From Phlebotomus papatasi (Eukaryota > Arthropoda > Insecta > Diptera > Psychodidae): DNA of 64,000 nucleotides. The stretch is taken from the NCBI RefSeq assembly GCF_024763615.1, contig NC_077222.1, forward strand, positions 81,530,001-81,594,000, written 5' to 3'. The translations under genes and the position numbers were made by a program. Positions 46,803 to 57,597 of the stretch are shown here, in pieces. The first letter of the stretch is position 1. Every line of letters begins with the position of its first letter. The notes beneath the pieces were generated by a model that saw nothing but the letters and a program-made list of their open reading frames with translations, was not told where the DNA came from and did not search any database.

Positions 46803-47186
46803 GGGCAGAATCACATTGACAATAAAATGCTCGCCGTAGTCTCATCGTATTTCGTTAATTTACAAATTTTCATTGCAAATCTTACGTAAATTTTCCATTA
46901 CCGTATTACCTTATCTCATACTCGGTGGCACTAGATAAAAAAATATAAGAAAATTGAAGAAATAAAAGGAAAATGCGATAAACGGTGAGCAAAAAAACTG
47001 TACGATTAATTTCTCTTACAGTTTTTTTTTGCTCACCGTTTATCGAATTTTCGTTTCATTTCTTCAATTTTCTAATCACCTAGTGCCACCGAGTATGAGA
47101 TAAGGTAATACGGTAATCGAGAATTTGCGTAAGAATTGGAATGAAAATGCTTAAATTAATAAAATATTGTGAGCGTTTTCTGCCCT
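46803..47186. mobile_element. AGGGCAGAATCACATTGACA palindromic MITE, copy 1
   Basis: It starts AGGGCAGAATCACATTGACA and ends TGAGCGTTTTCTGCCCT. The arms (TCGTATTTCGTTAATTTAC, CTCATACTCGGTGGCACTAG, GATAAACGGTGAGCAAAAAA) pair along nearly the whole length around a centre near 47010. The right end has lost about 20 bp, including the AATGTGATT part. Confidence 0.85.
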
Positions 47187-47187
47187 T

Positions 47188-47627
47188 AGGGCAGAATCAC
47201 ATTGACAGTAAAACGCTCGCCGTAGTCTCACCGTATTTCGTTGATTTACGCATTTTCATTGCAATTCTTACGCAAATTCTCAATTACCGTATTGTTTTAT
47301 CTCATACTCGATGTCACTAGGTGAAAATAGTATAAGAAAGTTGAATACATAAAACGAAAATGCAATAAACGGTAAGCAAAAAAAAAACTGTAGGATTTTT
47401 TGCTATAGTTTTTTGTACAGTTTTTTTGCTCACCGTTTATCGCATTTTCGTTTTATTTATTCAGTTTTCTTATATTATTTTTACCTAGTGCCACCGAGTA
47501 TGAGATAATGTAACACGGTAATTGAGAATTTGCGTAAGAATTACAATGAAAATGCGTAAATTAACGAAATACGGTGAGAGGTTTGACGGTGACGGTGTGC
47601 ATTTTACTGTCAATGTGATTCTGCCCT
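47188..47627. mobile_element. AGGGCAGAATCACATTGACA palindromic MITE, copy 2
   Basis: Complete copy with ends AGGGCAGAATCACATTGACA and TGTCAATGTGATTCTGCCCT. Arms of about 190 bp meet near 47400. It lies one base after copy 1 in a tandem arrangement. Inside, CACCGTTTATCGCATTTTCG mirrors the start of the opposite arm. Confidence 0.9.
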
Positions 47628-47789
47628 AAATCGAAAAAAGTTACGTGTACAGTGAACGAAATTCAAATAGGTATTTTTTTTTGAAAAATGAAGAGGGGAT
47701 TCATAGTGTGGTCAGTTAGTCCGAGCAAGTTAGTACGGATAGGTGAAACTCCATTCAGTTGGAACTACATTGAAAACACTAATTTGTCG

Positions 47790-48181
47790 CATACTTCTAA
47801 TAAAAGCTACACTCATTACTATTTTCACCTATGGTCATGAGATTTGGGTAATGGTCAAAAAGTATAAGATTGCAAGTACAAGCTGCCGAGATTGGTTACC
47901 TTCGGGCGGTTAAGGGAATCACTCGTCCAGATCGAATAAGGAATGCAGCCGTTCGTGAAGAATTAAGAGTTGAGGAGTTGCTTCCTCGGGTTGAGAGATC
48001 ACAACTTCGATGGTATGGACATGTTCAACGCATGGATAGAAAAAGGTTTTCCAGAAAGGCTATACAAGCCATTGTGAGAATTCGTCGACCTCGAGGTAGA
48101 CCTAGGACAAGGTGTCTGAATCAAATTCAGGATCTTGCCTTCACTCGGAAAACAGCTCTGTGGAAACGGGTCTTGATTTAG
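47790..48181 (+). pseudogene. LINE reverse transcriptase C-terminal remnant
   Basis: The first part reads KATLITIFTYGHEIWVMVKK. After a frameshift near 47862 it continues with LQVQAAEIGYLRAVKGITRP, DRIRNAAVREELRVEELLP, RSQLRWYGHVQRMDRKR and RPRGRPRTRCLNQIQDLA. These are the well-known blocks after the catalytic region in many LINE reverse transcriptases: TYG.E.W, E..+LR...G.+..D++RN, L.W.GH..RM, RGRPR.RW. The catalytic YADD region is missing. It may have its 3' end at 49180-49292. Confidence 0.85.
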
Positions 48182-49179
48182 CTCTTGAAATAAGAACGGG
48201 CATTTGTGTCTTGGGTTAAAGACTATTTTACTTAAAGAAAAGCATTTATTTTAGAATACGCTTTGCCTCAAGAACGTACAGTCTTTCAATTTACATGCGT
48301 GGAAAAAATATAATTTCAAGTACTGAGTAGTTCTTAAAGCAAAGCTAAATGAGTTTTGATTCTAGTATCAAATTTTCTCTGTTATATCGCGACAAAATCG
48401 ACGTACGCTCACAATTAAAAAGAGAAAATTAAATTCACATTTTTTTAATGAACCACCATTACATATACTTTTTAAACTGTAACTTGTCACATTCCCTCAT
48501 TTTCTACTGAAATCCAAGCGAAATTGATCAAGTTTTATCCAACTCGAGACTCACATTTGGGAAGATATTTTTCCATCCGACTATCGATGAGTGAGATGCC
48601 TCTGAATATCGTGACATTTTTTTTTCACAAGACCACCTCGCAAAATTCTTTCAAATATTTCACTATATAAATTTTCAAAATAAAAAATCATATTTCCACA
48701 ACACTCCAGAGACTCGAGCAAAGCTTATTAGACACAATGTTTTATTTTCCAGGAAAAAATGTTTTTCGTTTTTCGAACGTATTTCACCTATTTTCCACAT
48801 ATTTCTTGTCGGCACTGTAATTTATTAAACCAAAAGACACTTCACTAACTGTAGAGGCTTCTGCCCACAATTTTAACTATAATTTCATTGAGAAAACTCT
48901 CGAAAACAATCACAACTTTGCGAATTAATTGCACTGTGAATTGTTTTGTCTGTCATTTGACAGCACTGGAAGCCACTGAAAATTTTCTAGAGAGACGGTA
49001 CTCTCTCTCTCTCTCAAGACACGGCAGCTCTTTAGTTGATCTGTTTTAGAAAACAGCTCTTGATTCTAAGCACGACATGTTTAGGTTGATTCGGGTCTTA
49101 AAATATTCTTACAGACAAGAGCTGTATTTTAGCAAGTCCCATACAAAGTTAGAACTGCCTTTTTCTGAGTGTTGGAACG
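48182..49179. other. Non-coding stretch separating LINE parts
   Basis: The 12-mer GAAAACAGCTCT occurs at 48148-48159 and 49049-49060. It may mark a target duplication around an 889-bp insertion that split the LINE copy. No coding frame is visible inside. A (CT)n run lies at 49001-49016. Confidence 0.35.
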
Positions 49180-49292
49180 CTTTGGGATTGAACTCGAACA
49201 TTTTCCTGAAGTAGACTGTCTATATCTGAACTAGATGTCTTAAGCCCGTTACCCCAATAGGGATAAACGGTTCAAAATGATGATGATGATGA
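49180..49292 (+). mobile_element. LINE 3' end with (TGA)n tail
   Basis: The phrase AAGCCCGTTACCCCAATAGG, then GATAAACGGTTCAAAATGA, runs into GATGATGATGATGA. Such a short 3' UTR followed by a trinucleotide tail is usual for several insect LINE families. Its order and direction fit the RT remnant at 47790. Confidence 0.55.
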
Positions 49293-49332
49293 CTTCTAAT
49301 AGGAGCTGAGCTTCAGCGTAATATAATTAAGA

Positions 49333-49437
49333 TAGACAAAACAATTGTGCATTTAAATTAATTTCTAATTAAGTCCAGATTCCTTTAGAAATATACGAAA
49401 AAATAGCGTTTGCAATGTAGCCCTACCCCCTCCTATT
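49333..49437. repeat. One-ended copy of the TAGGGGRAGRTG MITE
   Basis: GACAAAACAATTG, TTTAGAAATATACGAAAAA and AATGTAGCCCTACCCCCTCC match the right half of the MITE at 12561-12966. Confidence 0.55.
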
Positions 49438-49879
49438 ATTATGTCAAGTAGAATCTACTTTTCGCGGATTTCCAATCGACTGGCGAAATGGTGCTTCCGA
49501 AATAGTGGTTTCTCTAACGGTTGTGTACCGTAGACAGTTCGTAGCCATTAGGTTTTATCGGATGGGATGTGCAGCAATTGATAGGAACATGTGGAGCTAT
49601 TTTAAGCTAGTGAGCTTGATATGATTTTTTCGCATACCTTTAAAAGAAGTTTCACCTGACATAGAAATAGATCTTGATATACCTGAAATAGATTTTGTTA
49701 AAATTTTGTCAAATGGATATTCCTCAATAGATAAAACCTTTTCTCTCATTTTACACGAAAAACAGCTTTTTAAGAGACTTTTAACAAGATCCAGTTAGCC
49801 GCTGATTTAGCAAAACTTTTCCACATTCTGTATATGGAAGAACATCCTTTTGACAAACTTTTCTTTTTAATTTGGAAAA

Positions 49880-50490
49880 AATTTGACATGGTGCAATTGG
49901 TAAGAGCGTTCGGCTCTTGACCGGTGTGACTTCCAACCGGACTGTCACAGTTCTGAGTTTTAGTCCCACCCGGTGTAAATGAATGAAGCACATGAGCACT
50001 TGGGCACTCACATGAAGCACTTGGGGACTCATTGGCTCAGTTGGTAAAGAGTGCTGGGCTCTTTGGCGCAGAGAGTCCCTGATTCGATCAAGTGAGATCG
50101 AATCGCGCCCGGTGCAAGCTTGGAAAAAATGAGTGTCTGGATGGAGACAGCTTTGAATGTGGTAGTACCAGTAAAAACACACAGCAATAATAATCATCAT
50201 GAAGCACCGCCAGATAGTCTATTCTTTGTGCAGCCATCTCTGCCGTTCATTAGCTCCCAACCGGTTGAGCTCTTCTTCAGTTGCTCTGAATAATTTCATT
50301 GAGCATCTACGGTCCTGCTCGGACGGAGTGTTGATCAGCCGTCCAACCCCACCATAGGACTTGTCGATTATTCATCGCTTCACTCACAGCGATACATTTG
50401 TAATTCATGCACATCTAATGCGTTACTTTGTATAGAGGACTATCAGTCCTATTAATAAATAAAGATTATTATTATTATTATTATTATTAC
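49880..50490 (+). mobile_element. tRNA-derived SINE with (ATT)n tail
   Basis: The head TGGTGCAATTGGTAAGAGC is an RNA polymerase III A-box-like sequence. GAGTTTTAGTCCCACCCGG is a degraded B box. A second tRNA-like unit follows: TTGGCTCAGTTGGTAAAGAG at 50030, with GATCGAATCGCGCCCGG downstream. The body runs to AATAAATAAAGATTATT and an (ATT)n tail ending at 50490. A reverse copy of the head lies at 55380-55690. Two tandem tRNA-like units suggest a dimeric SINE. I do not recognise a named family. Confidence 0.75.
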
Positions 50491-50589
50491 ATTTTTCACG
50501 AAACATTGTAAAATAAAGGATATATTTGTTAACTGAACAATTTATACAAAATACATGTTACTGGAAAATAAATCTGACAATTTTTTTCA

Positions 50590-50672
50590 GACTAAAGCTG
50601 CCTCTGCACTAGAGAAATTTATATCCATATTGAAGAGTTGACATCAATTTCTCTAGTATGTAGAGGCCATAA
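50590..50672. mobile_element. Short hairpin MITE, CTCTACACTAGAGAAATT type
   Basis: GCCTCTGCACTAGAGAAATT pairs with AATTTCTCTAGTATGTAGAG around TATCCATATTGAAGAGTTG. A looser relative lies at 56310-56425. The element is under 90 bp. Confidence 0.6.
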
Positions 50673-51205
50673 ATCACATTACATCAAAGCACGATTTCCA
50701 TATTTATTTATTTATTTATGGAATTATTTATTCAATTAATTATGGACATATCTCATATTTAATTATTTTTTTGTACAATAGTCACTTATATTGTTGAAGT
50801 GTCTATGTTATGACCAATTCTGCACGTATTAACATTAAGTTTTTGATGTTCGGAAACAATATCATGGACTTTTTAAATTATTTCGGTGTTGATGTGCTTT
50901 TAAGACGATAATTGTATGGGTCAACTTCATGCGTTATGGACTCTACGCATTGGGAGCAACGGGAGCAACTTTCGCCAAAAATTGTCTTTTTAAAAGAAAT
51001 TGAGTGTGGTGCTGTAGGTGAGAATGTAAAAATTCTGCCAAAAACGCAATTTTTGACAAAAAATGCTCCCATAACTATAGAGGTGTTTACGGAAAATCAA
51101 GTAAACAACTCAAAACATTTAATTATGAAGGAGGAAGTGACTCTAATTTGTTTACTAATTAAGAATGAATTTTTATTTTCTTTAAACTTTTTTTATCAAA
51201 AGATT
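50673..51205. other. No gene recognised
   Basis: AT-rich spacer. A 98-codon frame at 50912-51208 has no domain. Confidence 0.35.
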
Positions 51206-51207
51206 TA

Positions 51208-51915
51208 GGGTAAGTGTGCCCAATTTCGGCCAGCTTTATATTTCGGCCACTTTGAGTGTAATTTCTTTCTGTTTAAGTTAATAGTGAATCATTCTTTAAA
51301 TTTTGGGTAAAACTTCCCAGCTGGATCATGTATTTTGCGTAAAAAAGTAGATACTTTGTGAGCGTCTCTCCGGTGAGGTAATGTTTTCTATTCCGGCAAC
51401 ATCACTTGCTTTCCTAAATTTCTTATTCATTTTATTTATTTTTTCAATTTATGAGTTGTACAATGCCCATAGAAAAAAAGGATCGCGTCTTTGCAAAAGA
51501 AGATGTGGAATAGGCCTTGGAAGAGTTCAGGGAGGGCAAACTGCTACGGAAACTGCGCGTAAATTTGGAATGCCAAGGTAAACTCTTCAGGTCTTCAGGA
51601 TAAATTACATTCAGGATTACGGAAGATCTCAAGGCTTGTGGGTTATATAAACGTATCAAAGTAAATGTTTTTAAACTCGTTCTGTATGACTTTTTGAAAT
51701 TTTCTATCCGTTGCTTCACAAAAGGTGGTCACAAACAAGGTGGCCGGTATTACACTCAAAGCGGCCAGAATTCTATCCAACGCAATGTCTATATTTTTAT
51801 TAATTTTTCAATATTTTAGGAACTGATTTAAAGAAAACAAAGATGATAAACTAGTTTTCAAGGTTCTATACAACCCTCCAGAAAAGGAAGTAACAATAAA
51901 TTTCAATATAAAAAT
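51208..51915. mobile_element. pogo-type element derivative, copy 2 (one end lost)
   Basis: The left end TA + GGGTAAGTGTGCCCAATTTC is intact. The right part matches the 30526 copy in reverse orientation (GGAACTGATTTAAAGAAAAC, AACCCTCCAGAAAAGGAAG) but stops near 51915. The plus strand at 51460-51581 carries the helix-turn-helix remnant, with EDVE, a stop, then ALEEFREGK in one frame and ETARKFGMP in another. It is the best preserved of the three for the end of that helix. Confidence 0.7.
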
Positions 51916-51919
51916 AATT

Positions 51920-54080
51920 CTTGAGAATTTCTCTATTTCACATAATAATACTAAATTAATAAATAATACCACACCATCCTCTTTTCGAAAAATACTTATT
52001 TGAATTTAATTCACTGTATTTCGACGCAAATCCTTTAAAACCAGGATAATCGACGCATTACCGTTTCAAGATTGTTTAAAAAATATATTTTTCTAGAATT
52101 TAAAACTCTCCTCTAAAAGGAAAATACCGGCAAACAAAGAAAAGACGTCCCTCCGTCAAGTATACTCAAAGTGTGCTTGATTTTGCCAATTGATCACCTT
52201 CTAATATATTTTTTTGAATTGCATATATACGTTATACACAAGAATAAGATCTCCACCAATCTCGAGTGTTAAATCAAATTGTGTGACCTCATGTGGCTCC
52301 TCGAGATCTCAATCAAACCCCACGAATTTTTCTCAATACACTTTCCACACCATCGAAGCTCTCAGCATAATTTTAATCTCCCCAAATAAAAAAAAGTGGT
52401 ACCAGAAGAGAGTCAGAAGATTTTGATTTCGAAGCATCTGTTGGAGAGACAGCTCAGACCGACAAAATTTTCATATATGTACGTATATATAAATCTTCTA
52501 TCACAACGGGGAATAATTGGAGTGTGAGAGAAAAACTGTTTTTCATTTGCATATTTTTTCCCAAGCAACATTCTCTTCTCACTCTTTCACGGTGGAACAA
52601 TAAAAATGGTTTCACTGTTATTTAAATTCACATCTGATCGTTCATCCCTACCAAAGACATCCCTTCATAAAAATATTCTCATCCAGAAACGTGTTGAATA
52701 AAAAAAAGATCCTTGTTGCGACTGAGAGGCGAGAAATGCAAAAAAATAAAATAGAATTAATTTCAGAGGCTCACCCCGTTCATTGAATCCAGCCCATGGC
52801 ACAGTTTTGCATCTCAGGTAATAGCTGACAGACAAACTTTTACTTTGCTCCGAAGTTATAATGAATCCGGTACAAGTATTTGCGGGTTTTCCTAGAAAAG
52901 TTAAAAAACAAAAATTTGTGAAAACTGTGAAGAAAAAATCAATAAAATGTGCAGAAAATTCCTTGGTTTGAAAAAAAAAAATGCAACGATGGTGTCTAAA
53001 TAATACATAAATCAGTCAGCAATATCCTTATTTGCTGAATGATTAAGTTTGTCGGACAACAGGGAAACCCCGTGGACAGAGAGTGTGACCATCCGGCGAG
53101 AGGGTTGCATACCCAGGTCACCTTATTTGAGGGTCAATTGACCAATGTTGTCGGCACACGATGACCTAAGCGCAATGCCCAATGGTCAGTCATTTGTTCA
53201 AGCATTTGCAACCCCAGAAAATATCCAGGGAGTGAGTATACCAGTATATGTGGTAGTAATATTTGAAATCCCAGAAAATATTTCACCCTTATAGAGAGAA
53301 ATATGGTGGCAGCTTTTTGGGTTGTGCCACACATAAACAGACCATTAATCAAATTTCCTCGTTCCTTTTGGTCGCAAGAAAATTAATCAAAGATGAACCA
53401 TGGTAGGGGTGTCAATTCTATAAAAATATCTCTATATTTTCCATCATACTCGGTCTCTCCATTTTCATCTTTTAGCGTCTTTCCAACACCCCCATCCCCC
53501 TGGCTAAAGTGAAAATTCAATGCGGGAAAAAGCTCAAAGACACCTTTTTCACTTACTCACTCGTACATTTGGAAAGTAAGGCGATTTTACTGTCCAGCAT
53601 TTTGTCCTTCTCGAAAATTCAATAATTTCTCTCCATCCCTAGTTCCATCGTCCTTTTCAACCTTCGTCGCCCCATCGAGACTGTCTTTTATCCCATGGTG
53701 ATACTTTGCCGCCTCGCAATTTTGTCTCTTCAACACCCAAGCGTCGTCGTTTCAATAAGAAAATGACGTACAAGCCACTCAATGAACCTATCTAACACTA
53801 ATTCGTTCTTTACCAAGTCAAATATTGTTTTCAAAAATTAAAAATTACATAAAATTGCAAAATTATTAATATGAATGTATAGTAATTTGTTCTGAACATT
53901 CCTTCCGACAGTAAGACGACGGCGGACGCATTATATGTGTGCAATTTCAATGGCCGGAATAGATAGATGCCAAACGGTAGGAGAAATCGACTCCATCTTC
54001 CATAAATCAATCTAGACGCATTTTTCTTCTTCCGTTTATCCCTTCTTTCCAGCCAAAACCAAGTCTTTTGGTTTGGTTTG
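51920..54080. other. No gene recognised
   Basis: Mixed-composition sequence. The segment 52200-53800 has few recognisable repeats and short frames only. It is a candidate for unidentified regulatory or intronic DNA. Confidence 0.35.
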
Positions 54081-54634
54081 CGGAATCTTAGTTTTTTCCA
54101 TTTTGTTTTTTTTTACACTTTTGTTTTTCCCAGTTTGCCTTTAGAAACTTTGTCTTCGGTAATCTTGGTTTTTTTGGAAACTTTGTCTTTGGAAATTTTG
54201 TCTTTCATATATTTTACAGTTTTATAAAAATAAGTAATTTAGGCTGAGTTTAGAGTCAAGGAAAAGTTAGGGAAATTATCAGTATCGCCCTTTGGGGCAA
54301 AGAGAAATTTTCTGTTAGCTGATTTTGGGAAGTTATCAGTATCTACCCTTGGGGCAAAGGGAATTTTTTTTTTTGTGTTTTGGAAAGTCATCAGTATCTC
54401 CCATTGGGGCAAAGGGAAATTTTCAGTGCGTAGGGAAATTTTTGGGAAGTTATGAAATATACTTGTGGAGAATGTATGATAGACGAAATTTCCGATACTT
54501 ATGCAAAATGTATGAAAGACAAGATTTTCAAAGACAAAGTTTCCAAAAAACCAAGATTACCAAAGACAAAGATTCCAAAGACAAACTGGGAAAACAAGAA
54601 TGTAAAAAATAAAATGGGAAAAACGAAGATTCCG
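54081..54634. mobile_element. Foldback-type element, second family
   Basis: The left arm (54081-54212: CGGAATCTTAGTTTTTTCC through CTTTGTCTTTGGAAATTTTG) pairs with the right arm (54509-54634: AAGACAAGATTTTCAAAGAC through CGAAGATTCCG) over about 130 bp. The arms are degenerate units near CCAAAGACAAAGATT. The loop has three direct repeats of about 55-65 bp, each with ATCAGTATC and TTGGGGCAAAGGGAAATTTT-like text (54269, 54328, 54382). Unit length and unit sequence resemble the family at 7588-8908. No transposase is encoded. Confidence 0.75.
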
Positions 54635-54951
54635 TGTCCCTCATCACATAGAATTCCAATACATCATACAAGGATAATTTACGAAAAATTTACAACTGAT
54701 TCAAGATAAATATTTCGGTTTGTGTTTTGTGAAGACTGCATAAAATAAAATATTTCTTAAAAGTAAAGGAAATTTTGCAAGGTATGTGATTTATTTCATA
54801 TACGCAAAGCCATATGTAGCAAAATTTATATCATGGTATGATCCAAATTCATTTTGAAATAAAAGGAAAAAGATCTATTTTAAAGATTCTCCACTTTCGC
54901 TTAATAATACTGGCACACATTTATATTAGAGCTTGTTCAGAAAGTCAAATA

Positions 54952-55362
54952 GGGTAAGTGTGTCAAATTTCGGCATAGTTGCATGCAAGCGCTAAAGTCT
55001 CAAGTTTGAGATGTAATATATTTAATAGAAATTGATTTTTTTCATTACTACTACTTTAGAAGTGTTGCTTAGAACCTTGTAGACAGTTTATCGTCCTTTA
55101 TTTACTCTAAAATCATTCTTAATACATTTTAAAATGAACAAAAATGTAGACATAGCTTTGGTGCCCTATTTCGGCCACCTTCATTCTCATAGTTCCTTGC
55201 CCTTCGGGAATTCTTCCAATGTCTTTTTCACGTCATCTCGTTTGTCGAAGTTACATTTTTTGTTATTCTTTTGCATTGTATAATCTCTAAAGTATGTAAA
55301 AACTAATAATTCATGGAAATTCGAGGAACAAAAAAGGTGGCCGGAATTTGGCACACTTACCC
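54952..55362. mobile_element. pogo-type element derivative, copy 3
   Basis: The ends GGGTAAGTGTGTCAAATTTC and GGAATTTGGCACACTTACCC are flanked by TA (54950-54951 and 55363-55364). At 411 bp it is shorter than copy 1. On the minus strand KRDDVKKTLEEFPKGKEL remains of the helix-turn-helix. Confidence 0.8.
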
Positions 55363-55379
55363 TACTGATTTTTTGTAAT

Positions 55380-55690
55380 TCAGTAATTTGCACCGGACGG
55401 GACTTGAACTCAGAACTGTGACAGTCCATCAAGCACAGTTAGCTGAAAAAAGCAGAGTTTTCAGAATATTTTTGCTGAGTCGATCAGTAAAAATATGCTG
55501 ACCAATCAGAAGTTCTCGAAAAAAATGCTAACCAAATACATGAAAATGGCACTGTCTCGCAAGTGTCGTATTAAGGCTACCAGAATTCATCTGAAATGAA
55601 ATCGGTTAACAACTGGTGCTCGCTGGAAGTCGAATCGGAGGTCACACCACCCAAGAGCCAAATGCTCTTACCAATTGCATCACGGACCTT
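55380..55690 (-). mobile_element. tRNA-derived SINE, reverse copy, interrupted
   Basis: On the minus strand it reads GTCCGTGATGCAATTGGTAA then GAGCATTTGGCTCTTGGGT. After about 230 bp of unrelated sequence it resumes with ACTGTCACAGTTCTGAGTTC, AAGTCCCGTCCGGTGC. The same two parts are contiguous in the copy at 49880. Confidence 0.7.
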
Positions 55691-55747
55691 GACTTTCGAT
55701 ATCGATTATTGTTGGGCATAACGAATAAATAAATATTCACCAATAAT

Positions 55748-56118
55748 GCCCAGCGCACAATAACTTTTGTTTGTAAACATATTTTAAAAATTTTCAATGA
55801 GAGTGAGAAAGATGACTAGATCTAGATTTCATTCACTCTCACTGAAATATGAAAAACAGGGGTGGAATGATACCTTATCGATACTGTCGAATCGACAGTA
55901 TTGATAAATCTACATCTCTTAGATTAAGGAAATGACGACATTTTACAGATCGATAGGCAATTTATTGTGATATTCTTAAGAAAATGTGACTGTTGCTAAA
56001 TAGCTACAAAAAGTACAGCTATCGTTGATTTTTTTTCCAGAATCGACAGTTGATACTATCGAAAATAAGTTATTATATCGCCCCAGGTTTACAAAACAAA
56101 AGTTATTGTGTGTTGGGC
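55748..56118. mobile_element. GCCCAACACACAATAACTTT MITE containing a nested MITE
   Basis: GCCCAGCGCACAATAACTTT then TGTTTGTAAAC on the left pairs with GTTTACAAAACAAAAGTTAT then TGTGTGTTGGGC on the right. The inner element at 55859-56084 fills most of the centre. Confidence 0.8.
55859..56084. mobile_element. GGGGTGGAATGATA MITE, uninterrupted copy (nested)
   Basis: The ends GGGGTGGAATGATACCTTAT and AATAAGTTATTATATCGCCCC, with inner GAATCGACAG pairs, match the interrupted element at 31128-31602. Confidence 0.75.
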
Positions 56119-56484
56119 ATATGACCTTAGGTAGGGCGAGTAAAAAATAAATAAATAAATAACAAATAAATAAAAATCACATAAATTAAGCTTAATACCA
56201 ACACATGAGAGAAAATATGATTCATAAGAAAATACTAATAGATTCTAGATTTATATTCAATAATATATTTTTTCCATAAAATTAAGTATTTTATTTATTT
56301 TTACGGTGTTTATACTAGATAAATTTGTCTATATGGTTTATATTGATGTAAATTGTCTACGCTCGTGTAGGAAAAACTATCGAATATGGACATAAATTTC
56401 TGTAGTATGTAGAAGTCATCATATAGAGAACATCTCTACTGGCCTTACAATATATAAAGAAAAATCAATAAAAAAAATTAAAAA

Positions 56485-56707
56485 TAGGGGAAGAATTTCA
56501 GATTTCATACATTGTCTGACTTCGAACACTTCATATATTTCCCAAATTCATTTAATGAATTTAACCTATTTTATCAGGAAATGCGACATAAAACTAGCTA
56601 TTAAACTATGTTGTCATAGATAGGTTACATGCATTAAATGAATATGGGAAAAATATGAAGTGTTCAAAGCTAGGCTAAATACGACGAAGTCTTAAAGCCT
56701 TTCCCCA
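56485..56707. mobile_element. AGGGGAA-ended palindromic MITE
   Basis: The left arm (AGGGGAAGAATTTCAGA, TTCGAACACTTCATATATTT) pairs with the right arm (AAATATGAAGTGTTCAAAGC, AAGCCTTTCCCC). The inner ATTTAATG / CATTAAAT pair continues the hairpin. It is non-coding. Confidence 0.7.
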
Positions 56708-56726
56708 ATTCCAATTTCTTGTTATA

Positions 56727-57057
56727 CAATAGCGTTCCTCAAATTTGAACATTTGGAGGGTATAGATGACATTTCTCACTCCTCAAATTTGAACAATATT
56801 TTCAAAAGCATAACGGAATTCATGTGAAATTCACTTTCCCTAAAATTAAGATAAATAACTTTAGAGAATATATCAATGTAATTTATTATGAAATAAATGG
56901 AATTTGTTGCGGAAGTTAATATAATACGATAATATTGAGGAAAAACCAGAGAAAAATGGAACTCCACGAAAAACTTTCTTCACATAACCTCAAATTTTAC
57001 ATTTTGAACTCAACCGTCGTTCAAATTTGAGGAGTTTAATTTTGAGGAACTCGACTG
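56727..57057. mobile_element. CAATAGCGTTCCTCAAATTT pogo-like MITE
   Basis: The ends CAATAGCGTTCCTCAAA and TTTGAGGAACTCGACTG are flanked by TA. CTCAAATTTGAAC occurs twice at the left end and its complement GTTCAAATTTGAGG once at the right end, suggesting repeated transposase-binding sites. Confidence 0.8.
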
Positions 57058-57318
57058 TAAATAGTTTTCAACAATATGTTCGTCGCCTAAATTAGCAATT
57101 CTTGTGTAATCTGCGTTTTATTTTAATTAATAATATACAAGAGTTATTGATTGAAGTAACGAATTGCTTATTCTAGATATTTTAGGTATAGCTTGGCCCC
57201 TGATGGATTTGTATTTTTTTTTCACGTCAAATTCTACCCTCACAAAAAGGCCTAAAAGCAACTTTCGTTCACTTGATTGTTAAATCACACATGGATACTC
57301 CAAACCCAGTCCCATTTT

Positions 57319-57396
57319 TTATCCACCACTCTCGCAACGTGAGTTAAGAGGCAAAAACAGCCCCAGGGTGAAGATGAAAAGGAGCAAAATATCCAT
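57319..57396 (-). CDS. Short signal-peptide-like frame (candidate first exon)
   Basis: From ATG at 57396 the minus strand encodes 25 residues: MDILLLFIFTLGLFLPLNSR then CESGG, ending at TAA 57321-57319. The hydrophobic core followed by small polar residues is what a secretory signal looks like. It lies about 125 bp downstream of a TATA box, and two short upstream frames intervene. No good splice donor follows, which weakens the case. The same frame is open up to 57651 as a 110-codon frame that overlaps the promoter elements. It may be chance. Confidence 0.25.
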   Translation of the reverse strand: MDILLLFIFTLGLFLPLNSRCESGG

Positions 57397-57516
57397 GCGG
57401 AATATTGGGAGAAAACACATTAAATTTTCGCCATGATGTTTCTTCTCGCTCTCACCCACTCGACTATACACAACACACGAGAATCTCCATGTGAGATGAG
57501 CGTTCGGGGTGGGTTT

Positions 57517-57597
57517 CTTATATAATAGCGGGAGAGCAGCAACCCGATGTGTAGGGGTGACCGCAACTTTAGTTGCCCGTAGCAACGCCATAGCAAC
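57517..57597 (-). promoter_or_regulatory. X-box-like pair plus TATA box (minus-strand promoter candidate)
   Basis: GTTGCCCGTAGCAAC (57572-57586) is two RFX half-sites with a three-base spacer. The overlapping AACGCCATAGCAAC (57584-57597) reads GTTGCTATGGCGTT on the minus strand, close to the X-box consensus GTTGCYATGGCAAC. About 50 bp further along the minus strand is TATATAAG (57519-57526). TCATCT lies roughly 27 bp beyond it, like an initiator. RFX factors control ciliary genes in animals. The motif match is direct; the promoter role is inferred. Confidence 0.4.

Noticed and set aside
49885..50110. Possible functional tRNA genes
   Set aside because: A-box and B-box-like motifs are present, but the cloverleaf arms do not pair and the sequence continues into a SINE body with an (ATT)n tail.
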